Shown here piece after piece: positions 1 to 8,162 of a stretch of DNA of 64,000 nt. The notes under the pieces were generated by a model that saw nothing but the letters and a program-made list of their open reading frames with translations, did no database searches and was not told the DNA's origin. The stretch comes from CAG-582 sp964636965 (GTDB lineage Bacteria; Bacillota_I; Bacilli_A; RF39; UBA660), in NCBI GenBank assembly GCA_964636965.1, contig CAZWST010000002.1, positions 13,781-77,780 on the forward strand, written 5' to 3'. The stretch's first letter is position 1. The number at the start of each line of letters is the position of its first letter. Made by a program: the position numbers and the translations under genes.

Positions 1-300
1 AAATCTAACATTGTCAGCAACAACATCAGTAGTATATCTAGTAGTTCCATCTTGTGCTTGATAACTACCAGTTTGGATTCTTCCAGTTATTCCAACTAAT
101 GAACCTTTCTTACAGTATTTAGAAACATTTTCAGCTTGATTTCTCCAAACTACAATATTGATAAAATCAGTATGTGGTTCCCCATTTGCACCAGGGCGAC
201 CATCAACTGCGATACTAAATCTGCAATTAGAAAGTCCACTAGAAGTTGTTCTTAATTCTGGATCTCTTGTTAATCTTCCTACTAAACAAACATTATTCAT
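1..300 (-). CDS. ssb: Single-stranded DNA-binding protein Ssb (3' part cut by window edge)
   Basis: The first 100 residues of a bacterial SSB are visible; the reading frame runs off the left edge, so the acidic C-terminal tail is not seen. The N-terminus MNNVCLVGRLTRDPELR and the following WRNQAENV segment are the typical OB-fold start that binds single-stranded DNA during replication and repair. The start at 300 is preceded by AGGAG lying inside the last codons of rpsF, so translation is probably coupled. The rpsF-ssb order is the usual one in Bacillota, where rpsR follows; rpsR would lie outside the window. Confidence 0.95.
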   Translation of the reverse strand, partial: MNNVCLVGRLTRDPELRTTSSGLSNCRFSIAVDGRPGANGEPHTDFINIVVWRNQAENVSKYCKKGSLVGITGRIQTGSYQAQDGTTRYTTDVVADNVRF

Positions 301-304
301 AGGT

Positions 305-595
305 TTACTCCTCGTCTAAACTAATTATCATATGTCTTATGATATTTTCATCGATTCTTGCTTTACGATCTAATTCATTAACAACATCATTAGTACCGTT
401 AAAGTTAATTACATAATAAAAACCTGTAACTTCTTTGTTAATTGCATAAGCTAACTTTTTTTGTCCCATATCTTTTTCATCAGTAATTTCACCCTTCATA
501 GAAGTAATTACAGACTTTAAGTTTTCAATAGAACTCTTAACAGTTGCCTCATCAATTGTAGTCTTTACTATGAACATCATTTCATACTTGTTCAT
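305..595 (-). CDS. rpsF: 30S ribosomal protein S6
   Basis: A 96-residue protein of normal S6 length, beginning MNKYEMMFIVKTT and containing the family's YYVINFNG core strand and a C-terminal DENIIRHMI segment. S6 binds S18 on the 30S platform. The start at 595 has AAGGAGG seven bases upstream, and this ribosome site is the 3' arm of a leader hairpin described separately. First gene of the rpsF-ssb(-rpsR) operon. Confidence 0.97.
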   Translation of the reverse strand: MNKYEMMFIVKTTIDEATVKSSIENLKSVITSMKGEITDEKDMGQKKLAYAINKEVTGFYYVINFNGTNDVVNELDRKARIDENIIRHMIISLDEE

Positions 596-656
596 ACAAC
601 ACCTCCTTATGGTCTATTCGGCTTTAGTTCATTCTAAAGCAAGGAGCTCTTCGCTC
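596..656 (-). promoter_or_regulatory. S6:S18-type autoregulatory leader of rpsF
   Basis: The mRNA leader folds into a perfect 7-bp hairpin, GCUUUAG (640-634) with CUAAAGC (627-621), enclosed by an outer stem in which CUCCUU (646-641) pairs with AAGGAG (608-603), the ribosome site of rpsF. Between the two stems on the 3' side is CCG (621-619), the trinucleotide known to be recognised by the S6:S18 complex in rpsF leaders. The layout matches the described Bacillota/E. coli leader, implying feedback repression when S6:S18 is in excess. The fold was made by eye. Confidence 0.75.
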
Positions 657-662
657 GAAAGT

Positions 663-691
663 ATTATAGCAAATAACAACCTTTATGTAAA
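663..691 (-). promoter_or_regulatory. Promoter of the rpsF operon
   Basis: Reading the minus strand, TTTACA (691-686), a 17-base spacer, then TATAAT (668-663) with an extended -10 TG two bases upstream. This is a near-consensus vegetative sigma factor promoter and would start the transcript just upstream of the S6:S18 leader. Confidence 0.85.
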
Positions 692-705
692 TAATTAATT
701 TAAAA

Positions 706-828
706 TTAGACTTTTTGGTTTAGTAAAATACTGTTCATTGAAGTTTTTACCTCTATATCATATCCACTAAAATCATATGCATCAAGATTAATTTGAAAAC
801 TAGCATTTTTAAATGTTACAAAAAAATT
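706..828 (-). pseudogene. Short coding-like remnant without a start
   Basis: An open stretch of 40 codons on the minus strand ends at a stop at 706-708 and reads like real protein (for example NASFQINLDAYDFSGYDIEV), but it is bounded upstream by an in-frame stop, has no ribosome site, and its only ATG lies near its end. It looks like the C-terminal remnant of a lost gene. I cannot name the family. It lies between the terminator of the 880-1578 gene and the rpsF promoter. Confidence 0.3.
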
Positions 829-854
829 TTAGACATTATAATTTTTTATAATAA

Positions 855-880
855 CAAAAAATAGACTTTTTTTAGTCTAT
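855..880 (-). terminator. Intrinsic terminator after the 880-1578 gene
   Basis: On the minus strand ATAGACT (880-874) pairs with AGTCTAT (867-861), followed by a run of T. It closes the ychF-hypothetical operon. Confidence 0.75.
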
Positions 881-1578
881 TAATCATCTTTATAAGGATA
901 TCTATAATAATAAGATTGATTCTTATCTTCCCTATGACTTTTTTTATCTTCGGGAAATGCCGGGATCTCTTCTACTTCTGGTACATCTTCTAAAAAGATT
1001 TTATATAAATCATCTAAACTATATTTAGATGTATCAAGAAGCAAAAATCGTATTGCTTCTGGAAATCTTTTCATACTTGAAAGTTTATGATAAACATACG
1101 AATAATCTGAAGTTTTAATAGCATCAATTTCAATTCTTTCTGCTACATATCTTAATGGACCATCAAAAAAACTATCATAAATAATACTATCAGAACGCGT
1201 TTTATCACACTTATAAAATGCATCTAAACTTCCTTTAGTCATATTTGCAAGAACAATAGATTCAAGTGGATAAGATTTGTCATTATAAATTATATTGGTA
1301 AATAAAGCCTGCTTAGGTTCTCCATTTTTTATTATATATACCCCATTACCAGTTAGTTCCATATCAATTGGCATAATGCCATTTTCTTTTAAATACTTAT
1401 TTGATATCTTTGCTAGAATTTCATCTTTTATCGAAGCAAATAGTTGAAATTTATCCAAAAACTTTAATGTAAATGAATCAATCTCTGATAACGTACCAGT
1501 CTTTAATTCATGTAGATAAGGTTCATCACACCAGGGATATACATTTAAGCTCAACATTAATGAACATTTCTCTTTCAT
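880..1578 (-). CDS. Hypothetical protein downstream of ychF
   Basis: A 232-residue soluble protein that I do not recognise. It has no signal peptide or membrane segment; the C-terminal 35 residues are charged and Tyr-rich (ending YYYRYPYKDD) and look disordered. The ATG at 1578 is preferred over an upstream TTG because GGGGG sits at normal ribosome-site distance. It follows ychF by 19 bases on the same strand, so the two are probably one transcript. Confidence 0.75.
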   Translation of the reverse strand: MKEKCSLMLSLNVYPWCDEPYLHELKTGTLSEIDSFTLKFLDKFQLFASIKDEILAKISNKYLKENGIMPIDMELTGNGVYIIKNGEPKQALFTNIIYNDKSYPLESIVLANMTKGSLDAFYKCDKTRSDSIIYDSFFDGPLRYVAERIEIDAIKTSDYSYVYHKLSSMKRFPEAIRFLLLDTSKYSLDDLYKIFLEDVPEVEEIPAFPEDKKSHREDKNQSYYYRYPYKDD

Positions 1579-1597
1579 TTTTAAAACCCCCAAATAT

Positions 1598-2704
1598 CTA
1601 TTTAGTTACATTAAATCTAAAATAAACAATATCTCCATCTTGCATTAAATATTCTTTTCCTTCAAGGCGAACACGACCAGCTTCTTTAACTTTAAGTTCA
1701 GATCCATATGTCTTTAAATCATCAAAGCTCATTACTTCTGCTTTGATAAATCCTTTTTCAAAGTCTGTATGAATAATACCAGCACATTCAGGTGCTTTCA
1801 TTCCTTTTCTGAATGTCCAAGCACGACATTCATCTGACCCACTTGTAAAAAATGTTTCAAGGCCAAGTAAATCGTATGTTGCAAATATCAATTTATCAAG
1901 ACCTGAATTTGTTATACCCAAGTCTTCCATAAATGCTTTTCTTTCATCATCTTCAAGTGGTGCAAGTTCTGCTTCAATCTTAGCGGACATAACAATTACT
2001 CCAGCACCTTCCTTAGAAGCATACTCCATTACTTTATCAGTATATTCATTATGACCAACTGATGCATTTTCTTCAGATACATTCGCAGCATAAATCATTG
2101 GTTTTAAAGTAATAAAAGAAAAATTCTTAAGAACTGCTAGTTCGGCATCATCAAATTCAACTCTTCTTAAAGGAATATTAGCTTCTAAAGCCTCAATACA
2201 TTTTTTTAATGTATTAATCTCAAGTAACTCTTGTTTATCTTTTGTCATTGTAGCTTTCTTACCAATTTTATTTAAACGATTATTAATTATTTCCAAATCG
2301 GAAAATATTAGCTCAACATTAATAATCTCAATATCTCTAATTGGATCTACTCCACCTTCAACATGTGTAATATCTTTATCATCAAAACATCTAACAACTT
2401 CTACAATTGCATCTACTTCTCTTACATGACTTAAGAATTTATTACCTAGGCCTTCGCCTTGGCTAGCACCTTTAACTAAACCAGCTATATCAATAAACTC
2501 ATAAGCAGTAGGAACAATACTTTTTGGATTATACATTGATACTAAATAATCAAGTCTTGTATCTGGAACAGTTACTACTCCAACATTTGGATCAATTGTT
2601 GCAAATGGATAGTTAGCTGCTAAAATATTCTTTTTTGTAATCGCGTTAAATAAAGTGGATTTACCAACATTAGGTAATCCAACAATACCAGCTTTTAATG
2701 CCAT
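1598..2704 (-). CDS. ychF: Redox-regulated ribosome-associated ATPase YchF (Obg family)
   Basis: A 368-residue Obg-like ATPase. The P-loop GLPNVGKST is at residues 8-16, switch II is DIAGLVKGASQGEGLG, and the C-terminus carries the TGS domain (LMQDGDIVYFRFNV). YchF binds ATP and ribosomes and is linked to oxidative-stress control. The start at 2704 (MALKAG) is chosen over an ATG 24 bases upstream because AGGAAGAGGG precedes it and homologues begin at this point. Confidence 0.97.
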   Translation of the reverse strand: MALKAGIVGLPNVGKSTLFNAITKKNILAANYPFATIDPNVGVVTVPDTRLDYLVSMYNPKSIVPTAYEFIDIAGLVKGASQGEGLGNKFLSHVREVDAIVEVVRCFDDKDITHVEGGVDPIRDIEIINVELIFSDLEIINNRLNKIGKKATMTKDKQELLEINTLKKCIEALEANIPLRRVEFDDAELAVLKNFSFITLKPMIYAANVSEENASVGHNEYTDKVMEYASKEGAGVIVMSAKIEAELAPLEDDERKAFMEDLGITNSGLDKLIFATYDLLGLETFFTSGSDECRAWTFRKGMKAPECAGIIHTDFEKGFIKAEVMSFDDLKTYGSELKVKEAGRVRLEGKEYLMQDGDIVYFRFNVTK

Positions 2705-2794
2705 ATATATCCCTCTTCCTAAAAACAATTATAACATATTTAATCAATTCATTACATTATGAATTAATATTTATTATTATTTAATAAATAATTG

Positions 2795-4114
2795 CTATTT
2801 TTGTTTAACAGTTAATGTTTTTTTCTTTTGTTTTTCTTCTAAATAAGTGTTTATTTTCTTATAAATACCTTCAATTTTTAAAAAGTCATCATCTCTTACG
2901 ATTGGATAAGCATCACTTCTTAATCCTCTTCTATCATCATACACACTTTTCATACCTAAATTAATCAAGTATCCTTTACTATTTTGAACTTCTAGATTAA
3001 ATTCTTTATAATAAGGACTCCTTAAATTTATTCCATCATTATAAAAAGTCACTCTTGCTAATATAAATTTTTCATAAAGAAATGCAACACTTATTCCATT
3101 TTCTAATCTCTCAAATCTAAGTCCACCAATATCTCGAATATTATCTCTTTTCATACGTTTTTTCATAATCCTTCGAGATAAGTGATCAATTTCATCAACA
3201 ATTGTTAATCTTTCTCTTATTCCATCTGTTTCTTTTTCAAACTCTTCTCTGTAATTCATATACTCTTTAAGTATTTCATTAAATGATTTATTATTCTTAA
3301 GTGTAATACCATCATTAAATTTAGAATATTCTTCCATTAAAACATCTAAAGTATACTGATAAAGTTTATTATAATCACGATGTGTATAAATAGTTTTTCT
3401 ATTCAATTCTTTTGAACTAGTATCAGAAATATTTAACTGAGAAATATTAACATCATTTCCAGAAATCAAATTAAAATTAGCCAAGTAAATAAAACCACTT
3501 TCACCATTTAAACATTCAGCAAATTCTTCTGAAAAGCCAGTTAGATAATCATTAATCCCCGATATAACAATATCACTAGATAAAATACTTTTTAAAAAAG
3601 TTTCATCATGATAGTCAGATTCTTCATAACATTTTATTTCTCCAAAACCTTGTTTATTAAAATAAGATTCAACGAAAGGAAACATTTCTTTCTTACCAAT
3701 AAACATAACTCTCAAATCTTTATTATCTTTAGATATTATAGCTTCAGGCGCATTCCTTTCTTCAAACTTAAAAGAACTAATTATTGTAAATACATCTTTT
3801 TCTGATAAACTATTACGTGCAACTAATCTAGTTAAAAGCATATATTTATGATTGTCTATTTCAATATATGGAATAGAATTCAAAAAAATATTTTTATATA
3901 TTTTTTCATATACTTTTTCACTATTATTTCCCACATAGAAATTACTTTTTACAAAAGCTAAATCAATAGTTTCGAACATATCAGGGTTATTCGAAAAATA
4001 CGCTAAAACTTGAGGAGATGATTTAAACCATAGTATATTCTTATAACCATATTTAATTAGTAAATTGTAATCTTCTTCTCTATTACTTAATAAAAATATT
4101 TTATGTTTTTTCAT
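2795..4114 (-). CDS. Hypothetical protein with two Rossmann/receiver-like segments
   Basis: A 439-residue soluble protein not recognised. Two N-terminal segments (about residues 1-70 and 130-210) each begin with a beta strand followed by alternating helices and strands (KIFLLSNREEDYNLL; LRVMFIGKKEMFPFV), reminiscent of receiver or Rossmann folds but without a clear acidic phospho-acceptor pocket. The middle (about 270-330) is helical and charged, possibly coiled coil. The C-terminal region is beta-rich and ends in a Lys-rich tail. It has its own gene start after ychF's promoter region. Function unknown. Confidence 0.8.
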   Translation of the reverse strand: MKKHKIFLLSNREEDYNLLIKYGYKNILWFKSSPQVLAYFSNNPDMFETIDLAFVKSNFYVGNNSEKVYEKIYKNIFLNSIPYIEIDNHKYMLLTRLVARNSLSEKDVFTIISSFKFEERNAPEAIISKDNKDLRVMFIGKKEMFPFVESYFNKQGFGEIKCYEESDYHDETFLKSILSSDIVISGINDYLTGFSEEFAECLNGESGFIYLANFNLISGNDVNISQLNISDTSSKELNRKTIYTHRDYNKLYQYTLDVLMEEYSKFNDGITLKNNKSFNEILKEYMNYREEFEKETDGIRERLTIVDEIDHLSRRIMKKRMKRDNIRDIGGLRFERLENGISVAFLYEKFILARVTFYNDGINLRSPYYKEFNLEVQNSKGYLINLGMKSVYDDRRGLRSDAYPIVRDDDFLKIEGIYKKINTYLEEKQKKKTLTVKQK

Positions 4115-4156
4115 AGCTATCAGTCCTATCCTAGTTGAATTAATAATTATTATATC

Positions 4157-4186
4157 AAAAAAAGAACTAGTTTTAAACTAATTCTT
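4157..4186 (-). terminator. Intrinsic terminator after htrA
   Basis: AAGAATTAGTTT pairs with AAACTAGTTCTT (one G-U) on the minus strand, followed by seven T. It overlaps the last codons of htrA. Confidence 0.8.
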
Positions 4187-5344
4187 TAATGTTAATTCGC
4201 AAGTTTTTTCTTTACCATCTCTTAAGTAAGTGATTTTAACTTTATCACCTTTATTAGATTTAAATAAATAGTATTTTAAATATTTAAAGTTGGTAATTTC
4301 ATAGTCATCATATTTAATAATAACATCACCTGATTTTAATCCAGCGCGACTAGCATTTGAATCATCTAGAACACTAACAACAACTGCACCATTTTTTACA
4401 CTATCGGGTAAGTCAATATTATTAGCACTAGCACCAGCTACATCAGTCATAGTTAAGCCAAGTGATGGTTTATCATCAACACTTGAAGTTTTACCATTTT
4501 CTAAATTATTTGCAACTTCTAAAGCATCTTCAATTGGAATAGCAAACCCAATATTTTCAATACTTGTTTGAGAAAAAGATGAAGATAATTTACTACTAGT
4601 TATACCTACAACTTCACCATTACAATTAGCAAGTGGGCCACCAGAATTACCTGAGTTAATTGAGGCATCTATTTGTAATAATTTTGCATACCATGAATCA
4701 GTACTCTTTTGTTCTCTACTACCGCCAAAGAAACTATAAGCACCAGATGAAGAACTATTCTTCATTTCAACTAATCTGTCTTTACCGCTTAAAATACCTC
4801 TTGTAACAGTAAATGAATAATCTAAGCTAACAGGAGTTCCAATAGCAAAAACTGTATCACCAACTCTTAAATTCTCTGATTTACCTATTTCTGCAACTTC
4901 AATAATTGAAGATGCATCTATTTTTAAAACAGCAACATCAGTAAATTGATCACTGCCTATTAATGTAGCATCCGTAGATGTTCCATTACTCATTTCTACT
5001 GTAATCTTTTTAGTATCATCAACAACATGATGATTTGTTAATACATAAGCATCTTTATTATCCTTTTTATAAACAAAGCCGCTTCCCCATCCAGATAATG
5101 ATTTTCCATCTTGAGATACTTTAACTATAACTGTTGCATCATATAATTTATCAACGGCATCAGCTATTCCTTCATCTGTTACAGTAACTTCCTTAGATAC
5201 TTTTTCTTTTACAGTTGGTGTAGTATTAAATATATCACTTAAAGGAACATAATTTAATACGACTCCAATCCCTGCTATTATAACTAAAATTATTATTGCC
5301 GTAATTACTAAAACTTGAATTCCATTTTTTTTATCTCTTTCCAT
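4178..5344 (-). CDS. htrA: HtrA/DegP-like membrane-anchored serine protease with PDZ domain
   Basis: A 388-residue protein with one N-terminal membrane anchor (about residues 9-31), then a trypsin-like domain with the complete triad: His106 in TNHHVV, Asp136 in TDVAVL and Ser234 in SGNSGGPL. A single PDZ domain fills about residues 295-385 (SLGLTM... SRAGLKSGDVI). HtrA proteins degrade or refold damaged exported proteins at the outer membrane face. It starts 10 bases after the Abi_2 gene and is probably cotranscribed with it. The loop around residues 194-216 is Ser/Gly-rich. Confidence 0.95.
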   Translation of the reverse strand: MERDKKNGIQVLVITAIIILVIIAGIGVVLNYVPLSDIFNTTPTVKEKVSKEVTVTDEGIADAVDKLYDATVIVKVSQDGKSLSGWGSGFVYKKDNKDAYVLTNHHVVDDTKKITVEMSNGTSTDATLIGSDQFTDVAVLKIDASSIIEVAEIGKSENLRVGDTVFAIGTPVSLDYSFTVTRGILSGKDRLVEMKNSSSSGAYSFFGGSREQKSTDSWYAKLLQIDASINSGNSGGPLANCNGEVVGITSSKLSSSFSQTSIENIGFAIPIEDALEVANNLENGKTSSVDDKPSLGLTMTDVAGASANNIDLPDSVKNGAVVVSVLDDSNASRAGLKSGDVIIKYDDYEITNFKYLKYYLFKSNKGDKVKITYLRDGKEKTCELTLKN

Positions 5345-5354
5345 ACTCTTCCTC

Positions 5355-6284
5355 CTAATCTTCTAAAAGCAATTTATAATTTGTTGGGAACCCCATTCTA
5401 TCAAGCACCTTATCAATTGAAATAATAGATAACTTTCCAGAAAGTTTATCTATTTCATAAGAAACTTCATTAATAAACATTCTAAAATCATCTTTTGACA
5501 ACATATATTTAAATATTATGATAACTGAAAACAAATCTCCCTTACCATATATATATTCCTCATTAATACGAGGAATATTTAATCTTTCATGATATTTATT
5601 ATCAGGAATAAATTTTTGCGTTCTATGTTCAAATAAAATATCTTCGTGAGCACATAGATTACGATAATTAGATAGTATTGGTAAGAACACTGCCAAACTT
5701 TCATTATCTACATTAAACTCTTTAGCAATTTCTTTCTGATCAGATAATTTCATTATCGTATATAGTTCACTAGTAATACCAAATGATAGAACTTTAACTA
5801 CAATCCAAAGAGGTATGTAGCCATAATTATTTATGTAATGCTTCGTGGCTTCATGTTGTCCACCATTAACTCTAATTTGTCTTTTCATCTTTTTTAAAAG
5901 ATCATTAACTTGTCTTTGCTTTTCTGGTGATTGATTATAATTAGATGGTCTTAAATAATCATTTTCTTTATAACCATACTTTTGTGATAAGGTATAGGAA
6001 AATATACTTTTACAGTTATTTTCTATAATTAAGATATTTTTAAATATTATATTTCTAAGTTGTCTATCAAAATAGAAAAGTGAATACAATTCTTTAAATG
6101 TAGTACCTTGTTTAAATAATTTATTGTTTTCATCATCCATGAATAAATGCCTGTAACCCATTAAGAAAAAATAATTTTCTCTCAATATTACACTCTTAGC
6201 ATATTCAATATCATCAATAATTAAACCTTTACCATTTAAAATTTGGATCTGTTCATCTAAAGTCTTAAATATCTTAGTCCCCAT
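5355..6284 (-). CDS. Abi_2 family (AbiD/AbiF-like) HEPN protein
   Basis: A 309-residue protein of the Abi_2 family: the N-terminus has the typical KTLDEQIQILNGKGL and ENYFFLMGYRHLF segments. A HEPN RNase motif RxxxxH is visible as Arg208-NLCA-His213. Members act as abortive-infection or toxin RNases, and AbiF-type proteins have been proposed as ancestors of Cas13 and to work with a noncoding RNA. Here the 87-base gap upstream has no obvious structured RNA. The ribosome site AGGTGA precedes the ATG at 6284. The gene runs directly into htrA, an unusual partner. Confidence 0.9.
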   Translation of the reverse strand: MGTKIFKTLDEQIQILNGKGLIIDDIEYAKSVILRENYFFLMGYRHLFMDDENNKLFKQGTTFKELYSLFYFDRQLRNIIFKNILIIENNCKSIFSYTLSQKYGYKENDYLRPSNYNQSPEKQRQVNDLLKKMKRQIRVNGGQHEATKHYINNYGYIPLWIVVKVLSFGITSELYTIMKLSDQKEIAKEFNVDNESLAVFLPILSNYRNLCAHEDILFEHRTQKFIPDNKYHERLNIPRINEEYIYGKGDLFSVIIIFKYMLSKDDFRMFINEVSYEIDKLSGKLSIISIDKVLDRMGFPTNYKLLLED

Positions 6285-6371
6285 ATATTATTCACCTATT
6301 ATTGATTTTACCACACATCACATTAAAAATATATAACTTAAATATGAAATAACCGTGAAAAAAAGAAAAAA

Positions 6372-6764
6372 CTATGCAGCTTTTCCTTCTTCATTTGTTA
6401 AACTTAAATTTTTTCCTTTATTTACTTCATTAACAATATTATTAGCTTGAGCTTCTATAGCTTGTGGACTAGGTCCATTAGTTAAGCTTGCACTTTCCAT
6501 TTCTAAATAAGCAGTTAGTGCTTCTTTATAATTTGAAAGCCTGATTACTTGTCCCTTTAATCTCTTAAGAAAATCTAAGGCAGATTGAGCTTGTCCAGAT
6601 TTAACAATATCAACTATTGATAACTCACAAAACGTATTAAATATTCTATCACAATTGGCACATAGCTTTTCAAAAACTGATACATTAGATTTACTTTCAA
6701 GTTTATCTAATACTAAGTCAACACCATCAAGTTCTTTTATAATTGAATCCAATTTTTCTTTCAT
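6372..6764 (-). CDS. Hypothetical small helical protein
   Basis: A 130-residue, mostly helical soluble protein I do not recognise. It contains two Cys in LCANCDRIF (residues 34-42), no signal peptide, and a polar Ala/Asn-rich C-terminal tail. AGGTGG precedes the ATG at 6764. The gene ends 87 bases before the Abi_2 gene, on the same strand. A toxin-antitoxin link with the neighbour is possible only by position; nothing in the sequence shows it. Confidence 0.7.
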   Translation of the reverse strand: MKEKLDSIIKELDGVDLVLDKLESKSNVSVFEKLCANCDRIFNTFCELSIVDIVKSGQAQSALDFLKRLKGQVIRLSNYKEALTAYLEMESASLTNGPSPQAIEAQANNIVNEVNKGKNLSLTNEEGKAA

Positions 6765-6858
6765 ATTTCCACCTCAGTTTATAATATTATAACAATTATT
6801 TTATTAGAAATTATAATATCTAAAGTTATTTGGCATTTAATTTACAAAGAAAAAAGAC

Positions 6859-7311
6859 TTATTTAAAACCTAGTTCATTAACCATTTCATTCATTAATTT
6901 AGTTTGATCTGCTGGAGATTCAATTGCAATATAAGAATCTTCTACCCAACCAACAAAGTAATACTTTTCTGAATCAGTTACTACTAAATAAGTCCAGTTA
7001 TCTCCACCCTTATCTTCTTTTTCATAATCATTTAAAACCTTGTTATAAACATTCTTACATTCATCTAAAAATATTCCTTGAATATCATACTTCTTATTAC
7101 CCTTAACATAGTTAACTTTAACTTGTCCCTTTATACCATATAAAGCCTTATCAGCATAGCCAACTTGTTCAGTAGAATCAAATACCTCAAAGTGATATTT
7201 TTCTAAAATGCTTTGAATATCACTCGGACTTTTCGCATTTCTTGTTCCGCCACAGCCACATAGTAAAATTATTACTGCTAGCAACATTATTAAATATTTA
7301 ATCTTTTTCAT
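6859..7311 (-). CDS. Small lipoprotein of unknown function
   Basis: A 150-residue protein with a lipoprotein signal: Lys-rich start, hydrophobic stretch, and lipobox LLCGC with the lipidated Cys near residue 20. The mature part is a small alpha/beta domain (DIQSILEKYHFEVFD..., WTYLVVTDSEKYYFVGWVED). It would be anchored on the outer face of the membrane. It lies 13 bases downstream of the YitT-like gene, in the same direction. Confidence 0.85.
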   Translation of the reverse strand: MKKIKYLIMLLAVIILLCGCGGTRNAKSPSDIQSILEKYHFEVFDSTEQVGYADKALYGIKGQVKVNYVKGNKKYDIQGIFLDECKNVYNKVLNDYEKEDKGGDNWTYLVVTDSEKYYFVGWVEDSYIAIESPADQTKLMNEMVNELGFK

Positions 7312-7324
7312 ATCTTACTCCTAA

Positions 7325-8158
7325 CTAAAATGACTTTCTATTAACAACATCATATGTATCACATATTGCTACAAATGCATTTGGATCAATTATTTTTATA
7401 CCTTCTTTTAACTTATAATAATCTTTAGTATCAATAACTGTCAAAAATATTTGGTTTTTCTTCTTTGTAAAACCACCCTTAACATCAAGAACAGTAAGTT
7501 CATATTTTAAATCATGAATAATATAATGCTTTACTTCTTTATCTTTACTAGTAATTACATAAAACATCTTTGAATCATTTATCCCAAATCTTGTTTTTGT
7601 AATCATATATTTAGATATAAATATAATAATCATTGAATAAAGAGTTATTTGATATCCAAATAACACTAAAGAAACTGCAAGAAGTATAACATCAATTACC
7701 CAAGAATAAATCTTACTATGAAACTTAGTTAACTTACCTAACATTTCTTCAATTAAATATACAACACTGGCACTTGCACCTTGTTTATATATAAAACTAT
7801 AACCAAATCCTGTAATAAATCCTGCAACTATTATAACAAGAAGCATTTCTGGTAAAACTATAATAAATGATTTTGCCAAAAAAGAGAATAAATATACAAA
7901 TATTGGTATCATTATTGAAGGAAGCAAATATTCTTTTATTATAGAATAATCTAAGACAAACGACGATATAAGAATACCAACTATATTTAAAAATAAAATA
8001 TTTAACCCTGGATTAACACCATTAATATAATATAACATGGTTGCAATTCCATTAATACCAAATGTAAATAAGTTATTAGGAATAACAATAAAGTCTATCG
8101 CGAATGCAATTAATGCACATCCTAATAAAATATTAATATATTTTATTAAAGTTTTCAT
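7325..8158 (-). CDS. YitT family membrane protein (DUF161 + DUF2179)
   Basis: A 277-residue protein with about five to six membrane segments in the first 180 residues and a C-terminal cytosolic domain (about 195-270: SKMFYVITSKDKEVKHYIIHDL) of the DUF2179 type. The N-terminal IPNNLFTFGINGIATMLYY motif is typical of YitT proteins. The transported substrate of the family is unknown. AGGTGA precedes the ATG at 8158. It lies 4 bases after prfB and is followed by the lipoprotein gene, so prfB-yitT-lipoprotein look like one transcript. Confidence 0.9.
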   Translation of the reverse strand: MKTLIKYINILLGCALIAFAIDFIVIPNNLFTFGINGIATMLYYINGVNPGLNILFLNIVGILISSFVLDYSIIKEYLLPSIMIPIFVYLFSFLAKSFIIVLPEMLLVIIVAGFITGFGYSFIYKQGASASVVYLIEEMLGKLTKFHSKIYSWVIDVILLAVSLVLFGYQITLYSMIIIFISKYMITKTRFGINDSKMFYVITSKDKEVKHYIIHDLKYELTVLDVKGGFTKKKNQIFLTVIDTKDYYKLKEGIKIIDPNAFVAICDTYDVVNRKSF

Positions 8159-8162
8159 AATA

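Noticed and set aside
6285..6371. Structured noncoding RNA partner of the Abi_2 protein
   Set aside because: The 87-base gap is AT-rich with poly-T and an AGGTGA ribosome site but shows no stable stem by eye.
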